In this document: positions 36,901 to 49,800 of the stretch, piece by piece
How the letters are laid out: the number at the start of each line of letters is the position of its first letter
Numbering within the stretch: position 1 is the stretch's first letter
Origin: Larimichthys crocea
Lineage: Eukaryota > Chordata > Actinopteri > Sciaenidae
Length of the DNA stretch: 64,000 nt
Direction of reading: 5' to 3'
Assembly (NCBI RefSeq): GCF_000972845.2
Contig: NC_040016.1
Location: 1,508,701-1,572,700 of the forward strand
Made by a program: the position numbers and the translations under genes
The notes under the pieces: generated by a model
What the model was told of the DNA's origin: nothing
What the model saw: the letters and a program-made list of their open reading frames with translations, nothing else
Databases searched by the model: none

Positions 36901-39900
36901 GAGAGAACTAGGAGCCACGCCCAGCAGTACTCACACAGATATAGAGAGACGGACAAGACAAACATATCATAAAGGGAGGGCGAAGCAACGGGAGAACACT
37001 GGGAAAAGGAGGTACATTGTTTGCACTTAGAATGAGCTTCAGGCAGTTTGAGCTTGAGACCAGGGATTGGTGTTTCAAGGCTAATGTTATTCAAATTAAG
37101 TGGACTCTTTGATTGATTTGGACAGCTAATTGACTGTTTTAATTCTGGGGAACAAAAGGAACCAACTCCTTAAATCAACAAGCAGTTTCCTCCACAGGTT
37201 CTTCAAGATCTAAGCGTTTTAATCTAATAAAGACAGAGGCAAAGAAACCCTGATCACACAAACCATTCGTAATATCAGCATATGTACAAAATATCAGTAG
37301 GCTAATCTGTCAATATTATATATTAGAACAGGGTGGACTCTTGATTCATGTGCAGGGGAATTAGAGCCTTTCGTTTTCAGAAAACTCAAGCATGAATGTT
37401 GAAATATAACTGCTGTATGGGAACTGGGTCAACAGAGAATTATATCAAGGGCAAACTTGACGTAAGGTTAAAGCTGTATAAGTTATATTTAATGAAATCC
37501 TGTCTAGAGGAAACTGCTGGTGATCAAACTGAAATATCTGCAAGAAAATGAAAGTAAAAAAAAATAACTTCTGTTCTCTGAACTTTTGTCAGATTAGGAA
37601 AAAAAACTTGCCTAAAGCAACAGTTTTGTGTGGTTTTAAGATGCAAAAGTTTTATCTGAAATTAAAATGAAAGATATTTGCTGCTCAATTTCACACACAA
37701 CATACACATACAACCATAAAAGAACAATCATAGCTGCATGTACAGTAAGTAGTAAAAAATATCATGTTTAAATGATATTGACATCACAAGACTAATTTGC
37801 AAATGCTAATTAATCTGAAACTTCTCAGTTAATTTTCAATTCCCAAAGGGTGTTATCAACAGACACAGATCAAATCCTTCTGGACAATAGTCCAAGTTCA
37901 GTACTCAGTCAGTTTTCAAGCAGAAATTCATCAAATTGCAGCTAAACACTCTTCCTGAAAACAATTGAGGTGAGAAATAAGCAATACAGTTAGAGAATCA
38001 TGTTTGATCTGCACTGCCTGGTTTGACAGTTTGATCTTCTTTCTTCTTTTTGTTTGAGTTTCTTGAGCCTGATGCGTTGCGCTAGATGGACTGCAGACTG
38101 GACACAACAACCAGTTAGAGTAGCAAAATATATAATGGTATATCATGTAATTGTAAATTTGTGTATTAGTCAATGCACAAATATGCACAGGACCAACAGC
38201 ATCTGTAGATGCAAAAGATTCATTCTAAGTGGTGGTTATACACTAATGAAAGTACAGTTATGCACTTCTGTCATATTTTGTAAACACTGTACACACTGGA
38301 CTAATTTTATTAGTGCTATATGAAGTCAGAAGATGTCACTGATTAATGTTTGGGTATGATGGTGGTATGGATGGTATGATTAAGAATGTGAGAGCTATTT
38401 TTTGGAGCTACAGAGTAATGAATCCTGGTTGTCTTTAAGTCAAATATTTTACTGTTTACTACTCTATTTGTATCTTGAGTGGGTTGATTTGAGGTCTAAT
38501 GAAAACACAGAAAGACCAATTAATCTTTGCCTCACACTGACCTTGCATCCCTGTCGACGTAATGGTTTATTTAGAACTTTTGGAACCCAAGTGCGAACTC
38601 ATTAAAGCAGAAACTTGGCATCTACTGAAAGAGTTTTATTTTCAACTTATTCTTATGTGTGACTTTTTAGCCCTGAGGACTGGCTGAGCTGGCTGTTTTT
38701 CCAGTACTGTCTCTCTCTGTACTCCATCCCCTTGCTGAGAGCATGCAGGAAGTTCAAAGAACGAATACGAAAGCAGACTGCTGTCCTCAAAAACTTTCTG
38801 ATGTGCTGCAGAGCAAAGGAGTTCTGTACTTCCATTGACATGTAATACCTAGTGGATCCTGAAATCATACACATTTATCTTTGGTCAAGTTGAAGACCTC
38901 TTTAAGTACAAGTTTAAATATGAAATTGGTAAATTTAAATAATTGTTTTACAAGAACGTTGTCCTTAAACTTCCCCAGAGTTACAGTCTAATTTTGCAGA
39001 ACTAATATGAAGAATCTGAATCAGCAGAACCGGATGAGAAATGATGTTGCATATGCATAGTTAATTAGCAATAAAAGAGTCTAAAGGTTTTCATGGTGGC
39101 CAGTGCAAGAAGCACGACAGCTATTTGTGTTTCTAGTGCTGATCCAATGATTTTGTCAACAAAAACAAACAATTTAAGTAATGTTGAAATATAAATAAAA
39201 CGTTTTAACTAATCACTATCCAATCTAAGACTCAATCTAATCAAGGACTTTTTTTTATGTGGGTGAAGCAGGAACACTTGTGAGGGGGCCTGCGTGGATC
39301 TATTAACTTATATGAGTGATTCTTACAGTCTCTGTTGTGTGCAGCTTTTTCCTTCTCCCTCAGCTCATCAAATCCCTGCAGCCATCTGAATGCAGCACGA
39401 CACATATGTCGACAAATCTGCAGCCTCTGATTGCAGTTGTGTGGAGCCAGAGGGCAGTGTCATTACTGTTCACTGTGTTTACCTTGATTAGAACACTATT
39501 AGAAACACCAGACTGGTCAGTTATAACTCTGTATCGTGTGGTTTCTGTGAGTCACGCCGACTCCTGTGTGTCAACAGTGCAAACACTTCTAGTTATGACC
39601 ATTTCTATTGAAATACAGAACAATTCAAACTGAAATAACGTTGGCTCGATGCAGACAATAATTTGAGTTCCTGAAGCACCGTCTTTCCATTTGTTTGAGC
39701 CATCATGCATCACTATGATTGGCTCGTCACCACACCCTCTGTATCTATATCCATACCTCACCTTACCCATGAAATGCCTACACAGTTCACTCACCCAGCA
39801 TCTACCATACTGGTTGTGGAACTTGCACACTTAAAATATGGTGCAAAAAATGATTTATCAAAGACAGATTTAACATTTTGCATAGAGCTCATCAGTGAGA

Positions 39901-41554
39901 TTTAACATCTTGATGAATTCCAGACTGTAATCCTCAGAATACACTATTATGGAAGAAAAAGCAAAAAGACAATGCCACTTAACAATGCAGCATCTGTTCA
40001 TTCAATCATGCAAAAATCTTTCCAGGACATCAAGAGCAAATTCTGAATACATCTTGTTACAATCTGATAATCACTACATGAGTTCTCTTCATGAAATAAC
40101 AAATTACAGAGCAACTTTTTTTTTAAAAACAGCCTCGAAGTCAAAGAGATTTAGAAGGATTCTTTTCAAAATTAGCATTAATAAATTAACATATTGTTGG
40201 CACTTGTTTTGTTGTCATATACACTCACACCTCTCTCTTTCACACACACAACTTCCATTATTGCAGTGACCACATTTAAACCAGCCGCTATATCCGCTGC
40301 TGACTCATTAACATAATTATAACATGCATGAGATTTTTGGAATGCGCGTGTGATTCTTTCCAAAAGCGTTGTCACACTGCCTCTGTGGGATTTATCTTCA
40401 GTCACACTCAAGTTGCCTCCCATCTGCTCACTGAATACTACAAATTGTATAAGTAGGAGAAGTACTCGTCCTCATCTTCATGAAATGGCCAAACAGATTT
40501 CTAAAGAACTCTCGTCTCTGTTCGCCTTTACATAAGCCTTTTCCTCCTCAGATTTACATGGTTCCTCCAACATTTATATGAACTGTGTGCACAAGTTACA
40601 TGCTGCAGTTAGAGTCTCTGGATAATTAATGTTCTTCTGATAATGCACCTGCACAAGGTGACCTTCATGTCCTGCTGTAATTGGATTTTATGGTTGAGAA
40701 GTGATGACAAAGAATTGTTTAATTTAGAGTACAGATAATCTACAGGCTTTTCTCCCTAAATTTTGGTTTGTGATATGAGAAATGATCATTGATCATAAAA
40801 GTATGATATTCTTATGTGGGCTAAAAACTTCAAATGTTGGTATTTTATAGTATAACTACTTGAGTATGTAGTAAGTATGAATGCACCTACTGAAAAGTTT
40901 ACTTAGTGATTAACTCAAGAGGGAAAGACACTGGGGGGACCAGCTAGGTTTGGAGCGTACATCAAATAAATAAATACATGTATTTAATGAAGTTAATGAA
41001 CAGCCATCATTAAAATAAGAGAGAAAGAATATGCTCCGCCATGCAGAATCATGTTTTGACCAACAGCACAATTAGAGATTCACAGCAACACACTTCAGTG
41101 ACAAATCAACTACAGACACAGTTTTCAAAAAACAAGTGACTGAGAGGAGCTCGCATCATCCTCCAGACGGTTATACTAACACCCAACCAGACGTGTTTAA
41201 TGATGGAAGCAACACACTGGTTTATATTTATCGTGTGCATCAGGGCTTGACCCAAAGTCCCACACACGGATTACATGCTTGGGATAACTTCTAACACAGT
41301 CATTTACTTCTGGTTACTGCAGGCTGTGTGCAAACATAAACAGTCACATATGAGAGAAACATGTTGAGTATGATATAGTCAGTCTACAGTCTTGTAGGGG
41401 TGCAGCTTACTTTATAGCAGAGAGCGAAGCAGGCCTAGGATCAATGGACCTTCGGGTTCTTTGATGTTTGAGAACAAAAACCCAATAGGCCATGGCCTGA
41501 ACAGAGCATTTAGAAAAATCAAAAGCAAATTAAAAGATGACTTATCTATAGCTA
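36901..41554. other. Non-coding stretch, no gene seen
   Basis: Open frames are all at or below about 106 codons, without domains. The first 200 bp may still be degraded retroelement sequence. Nothing else is supported. Confidence 0.55.
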
Positions 41555-41830
41555 GACTAGCATCTCTGTGAGGCTGACACAGTGGTGCTCCAAGCTAAAT
41601 ACTAACATCAGCACACCAACATGCTCACAATGACAATGTTAACATGGCTTATGCAGGTGAGAATGTCATTAGTTTTGTCTTATTTGATGATGTGTGATGT
41701 GACAGAGTGAAACGTTAAGGGATCACATATCATAATGTTATGGCAATCAATTCAATAGTTGTCAAGGAACAACAAATGTCAAACTCATGATGACACTGAA
41801 GAAAAGTCAGAGAATCTCCATCGTGGGAAA
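41555..41830 (+). repeat. Dispersed 'GCTAACATGCTA' repeat, copy 2
   Basis: It shares with 5365-5832 the order AGCATCTCTGTGAGGCTG / ACTAACATCAGC / ACATGCTCACAATGACAATG, followed by GAATGTCATTAGTTTTG, ATGGCAATCAATTCAATAG and AAAAGTCAGAGAATC. Same orientation as copy 1 but more degraded. The class is not assigned. Confidence 0.55.
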
Positions 41831-43574
41831 AGTCAGAACTACACCTTTCCTGCTGTGAGACATCTACTGTAGTAAAAAATAAAATAAAATTCTTAATCAT
41901 CAATGCACTCAGTTTAGATGCAAAATCTGAAACATCTAATCTAATGTAATTGTTACTCAATTGAGTCCAATTTCCATCAATGAGAGAGATTTTCCACAGC
42001 CAGTGAACAGACATTTATAATGCATTCCCTGAGTGAAGAGCCCAATCAGCAGATCCCTCTGGCCTGATGCCTCAATCTGTTTCACAATCCCATTTCTAAT
42101 TTATCTTACTCTGCCCCAACAAACGCAGTGCTGTATAGTGCAGTGTGACATTGGTCCTTGGAATCTGCAGTGTGCGACGAAGTGAGAAAAAAGTAGTTTG
42201 GCATGAATCCAGTTCCAAATTTAATCCCCCAAACTCCATAAAGTGCCCTTCATTTTTCTCCAATTCAGGTTGTTCTGTGCTTTATGAATTATCTTCAAAA
42301 TGTGCTCTGTTCTACCAGGATGTATAAGGATACCTGATGGCTTCCTGATGTATTTTCGGCTGTACATGGAAAAAGTGAGGGAGACTCAGCTATTCACTAT
42401 TCTTATCCTACACATTTGCAGTCATTGGGTGCCTTGCTTACATTAAAATCACATTATTCTTTGTAGACACATGTTAAATTGAATTTTTGTCATTCTTCTT
42501 CTTGTAGCTAACCGATAACGCTTTTAAGAGGTGTGTGTATGTGTGTCTGTGCAATTTATTTTGACATTTTATTGTTAAAGGTCGCAGCACTTCTGCATTT
42601 GGTGTTTGTTCTAACCTAACCATAGAGGTGAAACTGCATATATTTTACAATGGTTGTGGATGTTCAGGTTCTGAATGGTCTGATCAAGGATCATGACATT
42701 TTGTATGCTCCACCACTAAGGCTGGATGCACGTCATCCAGGGGAGTGTTTGTGTTTACACTGCGAGCAGAGGAGATTTGTAAGACCATCGTCAAACTGGC
42801 AACTGTCTCAGAGAGTGGTCCCAGTCCAACCATGTTTACTGGGAGGCTGCTGAGCCCGGTTCCATCACCTTCTCACCCGGCCCCTGTTCTGGAGCCCATT
42901 CGAGTTCCTCCCTGCCAGCGTTCCTCGCCTGGTCTCCTACACCCCAGACCTGAAATCCCCCTACTCCTGGCAGTCCTAACCCCGTGCACTCATCCTCTGG
43001 GTGTTCTGCTCTCCCAATTTTTGAGAGCCAAGAGTTAACTAGCTGACAGCAGCTACAGTTACCTGTTGCTCAGTTTATCAACTCTAAGTGGTTACAAGCA
43101 ACAAGTAGCTGCCGTTAGCTAGTTAGCTCGGTTAGTGGTTACTTTAGCAACAAGTAAAGCTATCTGTCCATCAGTAAATCATCAAGAGTTGAGGCAGAGT
43201 AGCTGTTGAAAGCCAACCACAGATGACAGTTTAATGTAATTCTAACACATAAGCTAAATAGTTTCTTAAAGTTTGATCATTTGGCCTGCTTCAGATCTTA
43301 GTTAATGTCAAATTGTCAAATCAAATGAATCATTTCTGCAACGGTTATTTGTAAAGGTTTTAGGACAGCACTGATGAACATCATCCTGCCGATATGGAGC
43401 ACCAGATCAAAGCTCATATGGGTGATTTTAGAAGACAGAAAGGAAAAATCTATTATGTGATTTAGGTTGGAGCACTTGATAGAACCTCCAACACAAGCAC
43501 TTTAGTCATTTATATATGTATATTTCAGTTATGCAAGTCTCTTCACCCTCATCCCTAAAAGGTTTGAGAGGTGG

Positions 43575-43720
43575 TATACAGGTCGGCTATTAATCACAAA
43601 TGTGATATGCGAGAACTCCTGTCCAGATGTTGAAGTGTCCCTGAGCGATGCTGGAACCTGTAAAGCACTTTGTCGTAAGATGATGAAGTACTATATATGT
43701 GCAGTACAATTACCATACTA
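43575..43720 (+). repeat. Probable dispersed repeat fragment ('GAAGTGTCCCTGAGC')
   Basis: TGAAGTGTCCCTGAGC followed by AAAGCACTTTGTCGTAAG and TACTATATATGTGCAGT resembles the 3' half of a teleost repeat whose related copy is at 53130-53435 (GTCCTTGGGCAAGGTACTG). Alignment between the two is partial. Confidence 0.4.
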
Positions 43721-44939
43721 TGAATAGTGCCTGTTTAACTATTAGAGGAACTGACATTCATTTCGTTTAGTGTTTGAGACAATGTGGCAGCAGTCTTCCA
43801 AACCCCTATTGATGGATCTGCAGAGAGTTATGTTTGTTCAAGATAAACTGATAAACATCTGTGCGTAGAAATAGAAACATCCTCCATCTTGTGAATATTT
43901 CTCTGTGTCATGTACATTCAAAAACAGGACCCGTCTGTTTGTGCAGAGTCATGTTCTTCTGCATTGTATACCTGTGTTGTTTATGCGCCATCCACTCTCC
44001 TGAGTATCTATGTATGTTTGCTGCCATCGAAGGCTACCAACAGATGAATGTCTAAAATATAAAAGAGAATATCCAACAGTTTTCACGCTGTGGGTTGAAT
44101 ATGAGTAAGGGAATGAAACAGTGGGATAAAATACTAACCACAGCAGCATTTGACTATTAACATCAAGGTTATACCTTACTACACACCATATATTTGAGTG
44201 CTCGTGGGACGGATGAACTGATTCTGACTGAATATTTGAGGAAAAGGGAAATCCATAATGCAATATAAGAATGCAGAGATGCAGTTTGATGTATGACCTT
44301 AAAACTCGTTATGCTGCAGATTTTAGATGGCACTTGTCAAAGTATGGTCTTTGTAGTTGGTGCTGATAAGCTGGAACTCCTTCTCTGACAGTAGAAATGA
44401 GAAAGAATATATAAAGACAGTGTTTGTAGTGTGTTCAACAGAGTCATAATATAACTTAACAGTGTAATAAACTGAATCATACATAAATACTGTTGATGTC
44501 CAAAGGCACACACACAATCATCTATCCAGGCACTGACTAGACTCTTCAGCGTGAACTGTAGTATGATCACAGGATGCATGGTGAGTGAATGACTGTTTGC
44601 AGAGGCCTGGCGTAAAAGGAGCCCTGATTGAACATTGTCATAGCTTCTGTTACACTGCAGGTGTTATAAAAGCGACTGGAATATGGATGAGTGCGAGACT
44701 GTCGTGATTGAAATGTGCTAAAGCGAGTCTGTGCCTTTGTACTACCCTCCAAGGTGTGAGAGAGGAGGAAGAGAGAGAGAAAGTAGGGCAGAGGGAGTGA
44801 AGAAGACAACAAGGTGGAGCTGCCTGCTGATACTTTGCTGGCCTGAGCCCGAACACAAGTTGCCCTCAAGCACTGCTTCTCATTCAGATTATTTTAACCC
44901 GACTCTCAATGCTGCATGGCAAAGCTTTATCCTCATCTC

Positions 44940-44941
<2 letters not shown>

Positions 44942-44983
<42 letters not shown>

Positions 44984-44984
44984 T
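44942..44984. repeat. (GT)n microsatellite
   Basis: Uninterrupted TG repeat of about 43 bp. Confidence 0.95.
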
Positions 44985-45558
44985 GTAGCAAAAGGTTCAG
45001 GGTTTTTTTTGTCAGTTAACAAGTAAAGAATGACATGGTTGTATGGGTTCATAACACACATAAACACTGACACAGTTTTGCTCATATCTCTTTCAGGAAA
45101 CCTCCTCCTACTCAGATCCAGACCTCTGAGAAATGAGCTGCCAATGTAAGTCCTTTCCCTGACCTCAGCAATCATCAACCGGTAATGTTGCTTTTAAATC
45201 AATTGAACTGACGGAAAGTTGTAATTGAATACACAAACACTCACAAAGCCTTAGCCTTGAACCCCTAAACTTTAACTGCCTTCAACTCGCCAACTCCATT
45301 CACCACTGACTTCATTTATTTGGAGCTAATTGCTATTCCCTGCAAACATGCTGATGGGACATCAAAGGATGACTCACACAGGACAAGCTAGTGAAATTCA
45401 AATTTCAAACACAAACCCCTTCCTTCAGTATTATGCTACAGAGTTGCCACTTCTGGTTTTAGTTTGTCATCCCGAGCACAAGGAAGGCTTAAGGCTCCAT
45501 CAATAATGGATGAGGATGTGAGACTTTCCAGCGAGTTTTCCAGAAGCTTCAGTTCTTG

Positions 45559-45719
45559 TATTTAAAACCCGGCAGGACGGGCTCTCTGCGCACCTGGAAA
45601 CTGGTGTTGTAGCTTTCAAGCAGTTCTCGAGGCAGTGCAATCAGTCAGTGCTGCTCTCAGCAAAGATAAGAAGCTGGCGCTTTCAGGGAATCACTGAGGA
45701 TAAGAATGTGAGATTTTAG
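45559..45719 (+). promoter_or_regulatory. Candidate TATA promoter and non-coding first exon
   Basis: TATTTAAAA at 45559-45567 is followed about 25-30 bp later by a GC-richer segment (GGGCTCTCTGCGCACCTGG), where a start site would be expected. About 130 bp on, TTTTAG|GTAAAT at 45719/45720 fits a splice donor. The segment has no long open frame, so it would be a 5' untranslated exon. It lies about 11.3 kb upstream of the first coding exon of dlgap4 on the same strand. This is inference from signals only; TATA-like words are frequent in AT-rich DNA. Confidence 0.25.
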
Positions 45720-46689
45720 GTAAATTTGTACAGACGTTTTATACTGCATTTAACAAAAAGTAGATCCATGTTTAGAGTAAACTCTTAATATAAAATTATC
45801 GATTAGTGCAGCTTTAAACTAGAAACCAGAAAGAATATTTCAGCTTCAAGTATGTTCTAATCAGCTATATTTTTCTTTATTCTAGTGCACCAACCTACAT
45901 TTTTCCTATCTAGAAACAAGCTCTAGCTTGTATAGGAAACATGTTGAAATATTCTTCCAACAATGGAAGATTTTTTCATTTACCTCATGAAAATAAGATT
46001 TATAGGATTTAATTATGGACTGAAATGACTTGAGAAGATGAAGTTTTTATCCCTGCTCTGCTGTAATTGTACATTGTAACAATGTAATTATAATGAGAAA
46101 ATAGAGGAAACATGATTGTAAAATTTCACAGATCATTGAACATTGTGTCTGCAGCATTATGTTGTGGTTGTTATGGACTGAATAGTACATTAGCAGTGCA
46201 CCAGATTGAATTTAAGAATCACCACTTCTCACATAAAAACCACATATTCAATGTCAAGCCCCAGTGTCCTTCATTCCTACACACACAATATCCTGTCTTT
46301 GTAGTTTCTCTCTCAGATATTCACATCCACGCTTCCTATATCACACATATACACACGCACTCTCAGACATGCATGTATCTACAAATATAGCCCCTGACAT
46401 TCACACGCACAGGCACATGTGTTCCTCAGCGGACCCACGCGTGCACACATTTCTGCAGGAACGGGGCTATGCCAGACGTGTTGCTGCGGTTAGGAGATAA
46501 CAGGAAGCACCACTCACAGGACTTCTCTCAATCCTTCCCATAAGGCGCCTGATGGGAGTCTCCCTGGGGTGAAGGATGAGAGGGTATAGCTGACATCACA
46601 CTCACAATAGGCCATGCAAGAGGTGTTAAAATTGTATCCGGAGGTTGCATTTGACACCGGGTTTTGTACAGTAACTGCGCACAAAAGGT

Positions 46690-46830
46690 GCACAGTCGCT
46701 TGATAATAAATTAACTACACAACCTTCTCCGTGGCGGATTAATTCATGCTTTCCTTTTTAGGTCAAAGTGAGACACGCAGCATTTGCCAGGGGATAATCA
46801 GATCAATGATCGCCTTGCAGGGGGAAAGAC
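46690..46830. promoter_or_regulatory. Candidate conserved regulatory block
   Basis: It contains AATAAATTAACTAC, a GGATTAATTCATGC block and two ATCAATGATCG/AATCAGATC words, with a GC-richer stretch (CCGTGGCGG) between homeodomain-type cores. Complexity and motif density stand out from neighbouring DNA. No conservation evidence is available. Confidence 0.2.
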
Positions 46831-49800
46831 AGAAAGGATACGGCCGCAATATTGAAACACTAGGATCAAAGCTGAGCTCGCTGTGTGAATGAGAATTTAG
46901 GGAGGAGAGGGCTGCAAAGGACAGCTGTGATTGATGCATTACTCTCTCCTAGCCGTCAGCGCACAAAGGCAAGGAGACTGTGGCAATTTCCCTGAATCAG
47001 TGTGTAGAACTCTTATGTGCGCAGACAGATAGAAGCAGGCGCAGAAACATTTTTTTAGTTTGACTAGGATAGCTTCAAAATGCTCTTATTGTCCTACACA
47101 TTGAATATAAATTATAACACCTGAACAGTTCATTCTATTTACTACTGCCTTTAAGTTTCTATACCAAACATATTTCAAACATGACCACCATATTTCTACC
47201 TTTTGTTATGTTATTTGTAGCAAAGATGACTTGTTGGTTACCTCCAGGGATAACATGCGCCTTCAGCTCTGAAATGTGTGTATTTTTAGATGAGTCACAG
47301 CAGAGAAAACATTCGCTAAATGCATATGTTCTAGTACACCATGAAAGAACTCACTCGAAAACACACAGCCCACTCATGCTGTGAATAGAACATGTAAGAA
47401 ATTAATTAATGTCACTCTGTGTTACTATGTCAAGGTCAACATCCTCTCTGACTCAGAAATCCTATCAGCAAAGATCCACATATCTGCTTCATTGCAGTTT
47501 AACAAGGTAATGAGTCTCAGTGGTGATAATCAAACCGCAGTGGGAACAAAAGCTCATGGGAGCCAGTTGATTAAGCAGACTTAATGTAGTAGAATAGCCT
47601 TTAATTTATAAACCCCCACTTGGAGAACACAGCAGGACAATAGAGCATTGTTTACAGCTTTTATATACATTAAAACAATCTTGTATTATTGTATGTAAAT
47701 CCAAATACTGTTGAGTTGGTTTTAATCTCAGCCATTGTGCAGCATGTCAGACTCATTCCTCAGGTGCTACAACATAAAAAGCCATTTGACCTTCCCACCA
47801 CAGAGGTAAAATGAGTATTTTTACTTCATGGCATAATGTATTTTGTGAGCTAAAAGTATGCAAATAAAAGAACACAAATAAAGTAAATGGAGAGAGAAAT
47901 TCTATATGTTTCACACTTGCAGCATGGTGAAACATTAAACATTACAATTTCACACAACCATGCATTAGGGAGTGAGTGAACAAGTAATGCTAAAGCTTAT
48001 TTAACATGAAACAATAGTCTGAACATAGTAATTAGAGGAAAATCAAAATGTCATGTGACTTTTAGCCTCGCTAGTGGCTTCCAAGATCCTAATGCCTGTC
48101 CACCACTTTGGTTCAGACTGAAATAATAATACATTCATCCTCTATTACCAAATACCCACAAAACTAATGACATTCCCATCAGCCTGTACTGTCATATAAT
48201 CTATCCATGTAACTTTGGGCAACAGTGCTCGAGCTCACGTCCCTTAAATGTCAACTCTCTGTGTCATATAAAACTGTATATACATACCATCTCTGCCTGT
48301 TCTGATGCCTTTATTGCTGTTGTCATGGCAATGGCTCATCCCTGTGCCATTGATGGGTTGATGGGTTGACAGACGGCCATTAGGGTATTATTGTGACGTC
48401 ACCTGGGGATTGTGAGGCATGGATGCAGGGTTGACCCATTTGGTGTGCAGAAGGGGACCCCTGTTCTCTACCACCTGTCACATGACCATCCTTCACATCT
48501 CCACAGGAAGTGACTTTTCACCTTCTCCTTTTCACAGCAGGAAATCTCATTGCAGCGCTGGTTCCTCTGCGGAGGTCAAGGCTGCGTGGATGTATTACAC
48601 TGAACCATGGCTATTGTGTGTCAGGCCAAGGGCGTTTTGAAGTGGCTGAGGTTTTACGGCTTATCCTGGTGGGATTTATAGCTGTGCTGTGGTTGTTCAT
48701 AACAGGCTGTGGGTGACTGCTCCCAGCACACATTTACACATGCGCTACAGCAAGTCACAGAAACAGACGCAGCACATAATGAGCTGAAACTTAGGAATAA
48801 GATTTGAGAGCTGTAGTAGATCATTAATGCTTTCAGGTCTTATAAAAGTTTACTCATTATAAAAACATCAAACGTCTTCTTATATTTTGCACTCTGGAAG
48901 TTATCCTCAGTTTTAGTTCATAATCATGAAAGAGTAGCTGAATACTGGCCTGAACTTTAAATATTAATACTCACTGATGCATATGTTGTTTGCCATAGCA
49001 TATAATTGGAAAGATACTACTCTGATATTATGTAATAGTTTGATATCAAAGAAAATCTGAGGTTTATAGGTAAGGTTTTAGAGCATGTAGCGCCTTCAGT
49101 ATAATAGATAATGCTATATTTTTTTAGCCTTTGAAGTGGATACTGTGAGTGGAAGATGGTGTGTGTCTCTGTGCAAGATTGTGTGTTTGAAAAGTGTCTT
49201 TGAATTCAGGCATCTTAATATATGTGCATTCATAAAAGTATGCCAGTGTCTGTGTGCGAGTGTGCGTGCATGCACATGTGCATATCTCTATGTCTGTTTG
49301 CATTAGTTCTTCTGATTTGCCCTGAATCTAGAGATAGAGGCCACAGCTGTAGCCCACAACCCTCTCTTCCCCCCTGTTCTTCCCTGCGTGCAGGACCCAG
49401 CAAGAGACACCCATCTCAGTGTTGTTCCCAAATATAAAAATACACTGTTGAATTAAGTAGCACTAGGCCATGTGTGGCCGCCATGTCTTCATCTTAAAAC
49501 TGGCTACAGATTTGTTATATCTTTAAGGTTTAGCATCGATCCTTTCAAACCTGGTGCTAATTCAAGAAGCTAACCTACAACTCTTGCTTTCTGCAGATTC
49601 ATCAGTGAAAAGAGCAGTTCAGATTTTTTCAGTTAAAGTCAATCATTACACAGTACTACATAACTACTAGTCCTCCTGTTCATAATGTCTGCGAGGAATT
49701 CCCAACGTTGAACAGTTTTAATGTTAAAGAAGAAATCAATAATCCTCAAGTTACATCCTTTATTGTGCAAAATTCTGTGTTGCTGCTGCTCAGCAAGAAA

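Larger units (their letters stand above)
41831..45558. other. Non-coding stretch, no gene seen
   Basis: No gene is supported. A proline-rich open frame at 42745-43038 has higher GC content than its surroundings but no recognisable domain. The sequence around 43030-43160 is rich in GTTAGC/AGCTAG words. Confidence 0.5.

Noticed and set aside
42650..43038. Two overlapping open frames in a GC-richer, proline-rich segment
   Set aside because: No recognised domain and no splice-site pair; it could be an old retroelement fragment but no diagnostic motif is present.
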